DNA of 10,214 nt from an uncultured Bacteroides sp. Lineage in GTDB: Bacteria; Bacteroidota; Bacteroidia; Bacteroidales; Bacteroidaceae. The notes under the pieces were generated by a model. That model saw only the letters and a program-made list of their open reading frames with translations, did no database searches and was not told the DNA's origin. The stretch spans positions 1 to 10,214 of the forward strand of contig USSR01000199.1 of NCBI GenBank assembly GCA_900557355.1, read 5' to 3'. Of the stretch, positions 5,084 through 10,214 are shown one piece after another. The number at the start of each line of letters is the position of its first letter. Within the stretch, counting starts at the first letter, position 1. A program made the translations under genes and the position numbers.

Positions 5084-6496
5084 TTATTTTGTAGGATTCA
5101 AGTCAAATGGAAGTAACGGAGTTTCATCATTTCCATCATTAAAACGGTCAAAATCCGATATGTATGATTTGTCTTGAATCAGTTTATATTTTTCATATTC
5201 GCTATAAGCCTTATCTCTTGCTTCCTCTTGTGTCACTTTTCCGGCTGTATCGCACGGCTCGTAATCCATCGTTGCAAGATATTGTTGAAGAAACTTCTTC
5301 CAATCATCCATAGTTGAAACAATATGACGTGCAGCACGTGATTCTGCCATATCAAGAAAAGCAGTTGTGATAAGATTCAACTGGGACAATTCAGAATCTG
5401 ACAGGTAATTTTTTGCGACGATGGTATCAGACTTTTGCACTCTTCCGTCAGGAGCTTTCTTCCACGTGGTAAGTCCCATGTAAGGTTGCTCGGAATCAGC
5501 CCGTTGATAGATAATTTCCGCAGCCGTATGATGAGTAACGGCAAGGTGCATCATATTTTGTACCATCTTGAAGAACAACTTTGTGTCTTCTGATTTCGGG
5601 TCGTAATCCGCACTACATTCTGCATAAATGTCAGTTATCTTTTGGTAATATCTGCGCTCTGAGGTGCGTATTTCACGAATACGCTCAAGCAAATCGTCAA
5701 AATAGTCTTTCCCGAAATGTTTGCCCTGTTTTAGTCTCTCATCATCAAGGGCATATCCTTTAATGATAAACTCTTTCAACACTGAAGTAGCCCAAATGCG
5801 GAATTGAGTAGCTTGATAGCTGTTTACCCTATACCCCACTGCAACAATAGCATCGAGGTTGTAAAATAGCGGCATACGTTCCACTTCCCGGTCTCCTTCT
5901 GTTTGAACTATCCCAATTTTTCGGATAGTTGCCTCTTTGGAAAGTTCTCCTGTTTCGTAAATTTGTCCGAGATGATAATTTATGGTTCTGACATCAACCC
6001 CAAACAAGTCCGCCATCCTTTTTTGTGACATCCAGAATGTTTCGCTATTGAAAATGACTTCTACACGTGCCTCTCCTTGTGCTGTTTTATACAACAATAT
6101 ATTAGAACTTAGCGAATTATGCATAAGTTCAGCCATTGAGACAGATTGTGAGAAAAAGCCTCGTGCCTGTTGGACGAGCAACTTTTTGCCATCTGCATTT
6201 TCCGCAATAATCATACATGCCATACGAGAGAGTCGGAATATATTTACCTTGCGAAATGAGCCGTTTCCTATCTTGACCATATCAACCGCTTGGTTGAAAT
6301 GCTCGTCCACATTCATTCCTTTTTCTCCGGCTACTTTAATGGCTTTATCTATGACTCGTTGAAATTTCCAATAAGCAGAATAACCCATCGCACCACAAAG
6401 GTCACGAGAACTCCAGTATTCATTCCCGTTTTCATCCTTGCGGCATATATTCTCAAATGAAGGTGTCATCTGAGGTATGTTGTCATTTTCACCCAT
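5084..6496 (-). CDS. DinD-like / RhuM-family fusion protein
   Basis: This 470-residue soluble protein joins two domains. Residues about 13-118 resemble the N-terminal part of the DNA-damage-inducible protein DinD (FENI near the start, YWSSRDLCGAMGYSAYWKF, DEHFNQAVDMVKIGNGSFRKV, LSRMACMIIAEN). Residues about 132-450 are a RhuM-family domain, with a helix-turn-helix-like stretch (FWMSQKRMADLFGVDVRTI), FYNLDAIVAVGYRVNSYQATQFRIWA and IKGYALDDERLKQG. RhuM was named in a Salmonella pathogenicity island, but its biochemical role is unknown. The gene starts 18 bases after hsdM and ends 8 bases before hsdS, so it is made together with both. DNA binding, regulation of the operon or a response to DNA damage are possible roles, but all are inference. 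No Fic motif (HxFx[DE]GNG) is visible, although such proteins are sometimes labelled Fic/Doc. Confidence 0.88.
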   Translation of the reverse strand: MGENDNIPQMTPSFENICRKDENGNEYWSSRDLCGAMGYSAYWKFQRVIDKAIKVAGEKGMNVDEHFNQAVDMVKIGNGSFRKVNIFRLSRMACMIIAENADGKKLLVQQARGFFSQSVSMAELMHNSLSSNILLYKTAQGEARVEVIFNSETFWMSQKRMADLFGVDVRTINYHLGQIYETGELSKEATIRKIGIVQTEGDREVERMPLFYNLDAIVAVGYRVNSYQATQFRIWATSVLKEFIIKGYALDDERLKQGKHFGKDYFDDLLERIREIRTSERRYYQKITDIYAECSADYDPKSEDTKLFFKMVQNMMHLAVTHHTAAEIIYQRADSEQPYMGLTTWKKAPDGRVQKSDTIVAKNYLSDSELSQLNLITTAFLDMAESRAARHIVSTMDDWKKFLQQYLATMDYEPCDTAGKVTQEEARDKAYSEYEKYKLIQDKSYISDFDRFNDGNDETPLLPFDLNPTK

Positions 6497-6514
6497 TGCT
6501 ATTACTTTTCTGAA

Positions 6515-8068
6515 CTATTCTACCAGTCCCAATTCTTTCAGATACACTTCAATCTCTTTGTCGAGTTCAGCACGTTTGGCTTCCAACTCCTTTATCTCTG
6601 CCATTACAGCCTTTATGTCGATAGGTTCTTCCTCTTCAAAGGTATCAACGTAACGGGGAATATTCAGATTGTAATCATTCTCGGCTATTTCTTGAAGAGA
6701 GGCAAGGTGACTATACTTTTCTATTTCCTTGCGGTCACGATAAGTCTCGACAATCTTTTGGATATGCTGCTCGCGGAGCTTGTTCTGAGTCTTTACCTTT
6801 TCAAATTCCTTGCTTGCATCAATAAACAGAATATTGTCATCTTCTTTACGGCACTTCTTAAAAACAAGAATACAAGTCGGAATACTTGTGCCATAGAAAA
6901 TATTTGCAGGTAATCCTATAATAGCATCCACATAGTTTTTCTTTTCTATAAGGAAACGCCGGATAACGCCCTCCGCATTTCCTCGGAATAGTACACCATG
7001 CGGAGCAACACAAGCCATTGTACCGCCCTCGTTCAAGTGATAAATCATGTGCAGGATAAAAGCATAATCGGCAGTCTTACGTGGTGCAAGCCTTCCTGCT
7101 TTGCTGAAACGATCATCAGTATTGAATTTGTCGGCAGCACTCCATTCTGCAGAGAACGGAGGATTTGCAACTACAGCATCAAACTGAGTATCACCAAACG
7201 CATCCCATTCAAGTGTATCACCATTCTCAATCTTGAAGTTGCTGAATCTGATGCCATGAAGCAACATATTCATTCGGGCAAGGTTATAAGTTGTAGGATT
7301 CTTTTCCTGTCCATAAATATCAACTGCATTTCCAATATTAGCAGCACGAAGAAGCAACGAACCACTACCGCAAGTAGGGTCATATACATTGCGCAAACGC
7401 TGGTGTCCGATGGAAACAATTTCTGCTAAGATACGGCTGACCTCCTGCGGAGTATAGAACTCTCCAGCCTTTTTCCCGGCTCCTGCGGCAAATTGCGAAA
7501 TCATATATTCGTAAGCATCACCCAAAATATCAATCTCCTGCGATGCCTCTACTCCGAAGTCTATATCATCTAATGCAAGAAGAACGTTACTAACGAGCGT
7601 GTTTTTATCGTCAGCTGTCTTGCCCAATTTAGGCGATGCCAAGTCTATATCCGAAAACAATCCGCCAAAATCCTCTTCACTATCCTGTCCCAACGTACTG
7701 TCTTCAATACGCTTCAATGAACGTTCGAGCATAGGCAAGATATTTTCTTTACGCTTGATAGCCTCAATTACTGACGAAAACAAAAATTTTGGTTCTATGA
7801 AATAACCAATATTCTCCAAGCATTGATTTTTCGCTTCTTCTTGTAGTTCAACCGCATCTGTATCATCCATTTCCCACAATTCCTTAAAGGTTATTTCATC
7901 ATCCACCAAGGCATTGTTGGCATACTTCTCTATTTTCTCCGACAAGTACTTATAGAAGATGAAACCTAATGTAAAATACATAAAGTCGCTTGCCGACATA
8001 TTACCACGCAAACGATTTGCAACCTCCCAAAGTTGGTCACGGAGTTTCTGCTGTAATTCTTCGCTCAT
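6515..8068 (-). CDS. hsdM: Type I restriction-modification methyltransferase subunit HsdM
   Basis: This is an adenine-N6 DNA methyltransferase using S-adenosylmethionine; with HsdS it modifies the target and protects host DNA. The 517 residues match the family's usual length. The N-terminal helical HsdM domain (about 4-150) precedes the catalytic domain. That domain has GEFYTP (202-207), the AdoMet-binding DPTCGSGSLLL (230-240, motif I) and NPPF (302-305, motif IV, the target-adenine site). The C-terminal part (from about 475) is a charged helix (DIKAVMAEIKELEAKRAEL) likely to pack on HsdS. The ATG at 8068 lies one base after the TAA of the preceding gene (TAATATG), which suggests translational coupling. 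All catalytic motifs are intact. Confidence 0.97.
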   Translation of the reverse strand: MSEELQQKLRDQLWEVANRLRGNMSASDFMYFTLGFIFYKYLSEKIEKYANNALVDDEITFKELWEMDDTDAVELQEEAKNQCLENIGYFIEPKFLFSSVIEAIKRKENILPMLERSLKRIEDSTLGQDSEEDFGGLFSDIDLASPKLGKTADDKNTLVSNVLLALDDIDFGVEASQEIDILGDAYEYMISQFAAGAGKKAGEFYTPQEVSRILAEIVSIGHQRLRNVYDPTCGSGSLLLRAANIGNAVDIYGQEKNPTTYNLARMNMLLHGIRFSNFKIENGDTLEWDAFGDTQFDAVVANPPFSAEWSAADKFNTDDRFSKAGRLAPRKTADYAFILHMIYHLNEGGTMACVAPHGVLFRGNAEGVIRRFLIEKKNYVDAIIGLPANIFYGTSIPTCILVFKKCRKEDDNILFIDASKEFEKVKTQNKLREQHIQKIVETYRDRKEIEKYSHLASLQEIAENDYNLNIPRYVDTFEEEEPIDIKAVMAEIKELEAKRAELDKEIEVYLKELGLVE

Positions 8069-8069
8069 A

Positions 8070-9011
8070 TTATTTTAGTATTTCTTTTACTACTTGTTTG
8101 ATTTTTACACACATATCACAAAGCCATGCACATCCATTATCCCAATTATCTTTATCATTCATATCCCCCATAGGATGAAGAATAAGGAAACGACTTGCCT
8201 TTTTATTTTCATCTAGTCGCCATTCTATTTCATTAGGATTTATAATCCCTAATATTTTAGATACCAATTCTTCATTTGACTTAAATCGGGTAATGATATC
8301 CTTGTCCTCATTAACATACAATCCAGCTGACAAACAATTATTTTTAGTATTTAATGTCATACAAAGATGATATGCTGATGATCCTAAACCTAGGTCATAC
8401 CAATGCTGAGCTTGTGGTTTACGCAGCTTAAATTCCCTTATAAAGGCAGAGTGTTTTGGAGCTTCGTTGTTGAACTTTTCCCAAAATGCTAATTTCAAGT
8501 TTTCTGTTTCTGAAAGTGCTGCTGTCTTTTTCATTGCCTTTGCCCAAGTATTAGGTCGTTCTACAATATTGAACTTAGGTGCAGGTTCTGAATCATTGAT
8601 TTTCCACAATTCTATTTCTATTAAGAAAAACTCGAACTTGTCATCCGTATGCTGATTTAACCATTCTATTGCTTGTTTATGCTCGTCACGTGCTTTTCTG
8701 ACAATCCAAATTATTACTTCAGCTTCTTTACCTGAAGCATACGTTATGATTTTGCCAAGATGGTCATGATTTGTTTCCTCTAGCTGATTCTCAATGATTA
8801 TCCGTCGTCCCGTCCCCTCCTCTGTCGCAAATAAATCAACACTGAAATCGCCTACATTGGATTCCTGTTCTTCAACGACTATATCAATACCTACAGCCTC
8901 GCTGAGAATTTCCAAATTCTCTTCTTTTGCAAGCCAAGGAGTAAAATCTTTGGCTTCATGTTTCCAGACAGAACGAAGGTCTGTTATCTGCTCCAGTTTA
9001 CCTAATTTCAT
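8070..9011 (-). CDS. DUF4268 protein with a PD-(D/E)XK nuclease-like N-terminal domain
   Basis: The 313-residue product (from the ATG at 9011) begins MKLGKLEQITDLRSVWKHE, a start typical of this family. An upstream in-frame ATG at 9038 would overlap hsdR and add nine unlike residues. Residues about 30-110 look like a restriction-endonuclease fold: GDFSVDL (D55, D59) followed by IIIENQLEETNHDHLGKIITY (E74, Q76, with H82/H84 after). The usual E-x-K is E-x-Q here, which is common in this family. About 165-313 is the DUF4268 region (LAFWEKF and HWYDLGLG). No enzymatic activity is established that I know of. It sits between hsdR and hsdM (17 and 1 bases apart), so it is produced with the restriction complex. 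It may assist restriction or be a separate defence nuclease; both are inference. Confidence 0.85.
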   Translation of the reverse strand: MKLGKLEQITDLRSVWKHEAKDFTPWLAKEENLEILSEAVGIDIVVEEQESNVGDFSVDLFATEEGTGRRIIIENQLEETNHDHLGKIITYASGKEAEVIIWIVRKARDEHKQAIEWLNQHTDDKFEFFLIEIELWKINDSEPAPKFNIVERPNTWAKAMKKTAALSETENLKLAFWEKFNNEAPKHSAFIREFKLRKPQAQHWYDLGLGSSAYHLCMTLNTKNNCLSAGLYVNEDKDIITRFKSNEELVSKILGIINPNEIEWRLDENKKASRFLILHPMGDMNDKDNWDNGCAWLCDMCVKIKQVVKEILK

Positions 9012-9028
9012 GATTGAATAACTTTTAA

Positions 9029-10214
9029 TTATTCCCAATTAAACGTTTTTATAATACTACGCAATCTTTCCATAATTCTCGTCAAAGCCTTGCGAGTTTT
9101 GATAAGACCGAGATGCTTTTCTTTCAATGCCTTTTGTATAATCTCAGGCTGTTCTTTTTGCAAATAGTCATACTCTTTTATGTAAAGATTAAGCACTTCG
9201 GCAGAAATTTGTTCATCATTAGCCAAATCACTTACAGCCTTATTGCGTTCTGACACAATATATTGGTTCAAACGTTCCTCTAATTCATTTGTTCCATCTG
9301 CTCTATTGCGCCCATTCATGAAGTTTTCCTTGTCTTCATCTACATTCTTTTGAATAAAGCCGTCGATGAGTTTTGCTTTGCCTCGCATTCCAGCATCCTT
9401 AATCATTGTATCAAGGATATGCTTGCGCTTTTCTGAATAATCATCGCTATATGGGTCAAGTTCCGCAATGAGTTCAAGAATATACGCCACATTGATAATG
9501 TCACTATGCAGAAGTTCAAGACAGAAATCAATGTCTTCCAGCCCTTGATTATTCCCGTATGGGGCAGGATCTTCCGCAACAGTTGACGGTGTAGCAGGTG
9601 GATCAATAAACCCAACTGTAATATCAAGGTATTTACTCTTATAATCGTTAAACTGCTGTTCGGTCATACCGAGGTCTTCAGCATCCTCGCTGTAATCTTC
9701 GTATATCTGAACTTCTGCATGTTTACGAATAATGTCACGGAACGCAAGTACAAAATTCTTCTTGTCATTTTCACTTTGCAGAAGGTCTATACTACTTGGC
9801 GTTGGATATTTTTGCAGAAAATCTGTTGCCAAACTCTTGTACTCCTGCTTTACTTTTTCAAACGGAGGACGTACTATATCTTCAGGATTGTCGGAATTGC
9901 TAAACAGTTTTATAGACGTATCAACATTGTTTTTCAGGTCACGGAAGCATACGATTTTACCGAATCGTTTCTTCTCGTTCAACACTCGGTTGGTACGACT
10001 GAACGCTTGCAACAACCCGTGATATTCCATGTTCTTATCCACATAAAGCGTGTTCAGCTTTTTACTGTCAAAGCCTGTAAGGAACATTCCCACGACAAGA
10101 CAAAGGTCAAGCGGTTTCATTTCCGCTTTCTTCTTTTTCATGCGCAGGTTGATATCATCATAATAAGCACGGAAATTCTCTGTGGTAAAAGATGTACCAA
10201 AGTTTTCATTATTA
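9029..10214 (-). CDS. hsdR: Type I restriction endonuclease subunit HsdR, C-terminal part (cut by window edge)
   Basis: HsdR is the motor and nuclease subunit: it translocates DNA with ATP and cuts unmethylated DNA. The open frame runs off the right edge without a start, giving about 394 residues of a protein usually near 1000. What is visible is the end of the second helicase domain: the motif V region (VVGMFLTGFDSKKL), then YHGLLQAFSRTNRV (motif VI, with the arginine finger), followed by the C-terminal helical domain that docks on HsdM/HsdS. The nuclease domain and motifs I-III lie beyond the window. An ATG at 10141 lies inside the frame, but the codons before it (TTENFRAYYDDINLR) are clearly coding, so it is not the start. 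The operon promoter must lie further right. Confidence 0.95.
   Translation of the reverse strand, partial: NNENFGTSFTTENFRAYYDDINLRMKKKKAEMKPLDLCLVVGMFLTGFDSKKLNTLYVDKNMEYHGLLQAFSRTNRVLNEKKRFGKIVCFRDLKNNVDTSIKLFSNSDNPEDIVRPPFEKVKQEYKSLATDFLQKYPTPSSIDLLQSENDKKNFVLAFRDIIRKHAEVQIYEDYSEDAEDLGMTEQQFNDYKSKYLDITVGFIDPPATPSTVAEDPAPYGNNQGLEDIDFCLELLHSDIINVAYILELIAELDPYSDDYSEKRKHILDTMIKDAGMRGKAKLIDGFIQKNVDEDKENFMNGRNRADGTNELEERLNQYIVSERNKAVSDLANDEQISAEVLNLYIKEYDYLQKEQPEIIQKALKEKHLGLIKTRKALTRIMERLRSIIKTFNWE

Noticed and set aside
5084..6496. Fic/Doc AMP-transferase activity in the RhuM protein
   Set aside because: Proteins of this family are sometimes labelled Fic/Doc, but I see no HxFx[DE]GNG motif anywhere in the 470 residues.
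8070..9038. Upstream ATG at 9038 for the DUF4268 gene
   Set aside because: It would overlap the end of hsdR and add MGIIKSYSI, which does not resemble the family start. The ATG at 9011 gives the typical MKLGKLE beginning.
1..10214. CRISPR array, tRNA, rRNA or insertion sequence
   Set aside because: I saw no regularly spaced direct repeats, no cloverleaf-like gene and no transposase. The repeats present are inverted and lie inside hsdS coding sequence.

Overview
The window looks like chromosomal or island DNA from a member of the Bacteroidales (Bacteroides, Phocaeicola, Parabacteroides or a relative). The reasons are the AT-rich composition, the lack of Shine-Dalgarno-like sites before most starts, the protein style, and a tyrosine recombinase sitting beside silent specificity-gene cassettes, a layout common in gut Bacteroidales. 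No marker gene fixes the species.

Layout. Positions 1-531 hold the tail of an unidentified upstream gene, a small cysteine-containing protein of unknown function (84-482, plus strand) and a good rho-independent terminator (500-531). From 621 to the right edge is one type I restriction-modification locus. Its operon runs right to left on the minus strand: hsdR (C-terminal part only, cut by the window edge), a DUF4268/PD-(D/E)XK-like protein, hsdM, a DinD-RhuM fusion protein, and the complete, expressible hsdS (3924-5075). Gaps between these genes are 1 to 18 bases, so they are probably co-transcribed, and hsdM is probably translationally coupled to the gene before it.

Downstream of the complete hsdS lie three silent specificity cassettes, then a tyrosine recombinase (668-1594, minus). 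The cassettes are a near full-length hsdS that lacks its first codons (S, 1656-2756, plus), a half-gene (C, about 2749-3432, minus) and another half-gene (D, about 3329-3931, plus). With the expressed gene (E) this gives two N-terminal target-recognition domains (TRD1) and four C-terminal ones (TRD2). The order is S> <C D> <E, with both convergent junctions made of overlapping stop codons inside near-palindromes. I found inverted repeats joining E with S (start and middle of the gene), E with D (middle), S with C (short, middle), and the ends of C with D. Every one of these crossovers would keep the hsdS reading frame.

How it works together (inference). HsdM with HsdS methylates one sequence and HsdR cuts DNA lacking that mark. 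The recombinase would flip DNA between the inverted repeats and change which TRD pair is expressed from the operon, up to eight (2 x 4) specificities. The result would be phase-variable defence and a phase-variable methylome. The DinD-RhuM and DUF4268 proteins are accessory members of unknown role, carried inside the operon between the core subunits.
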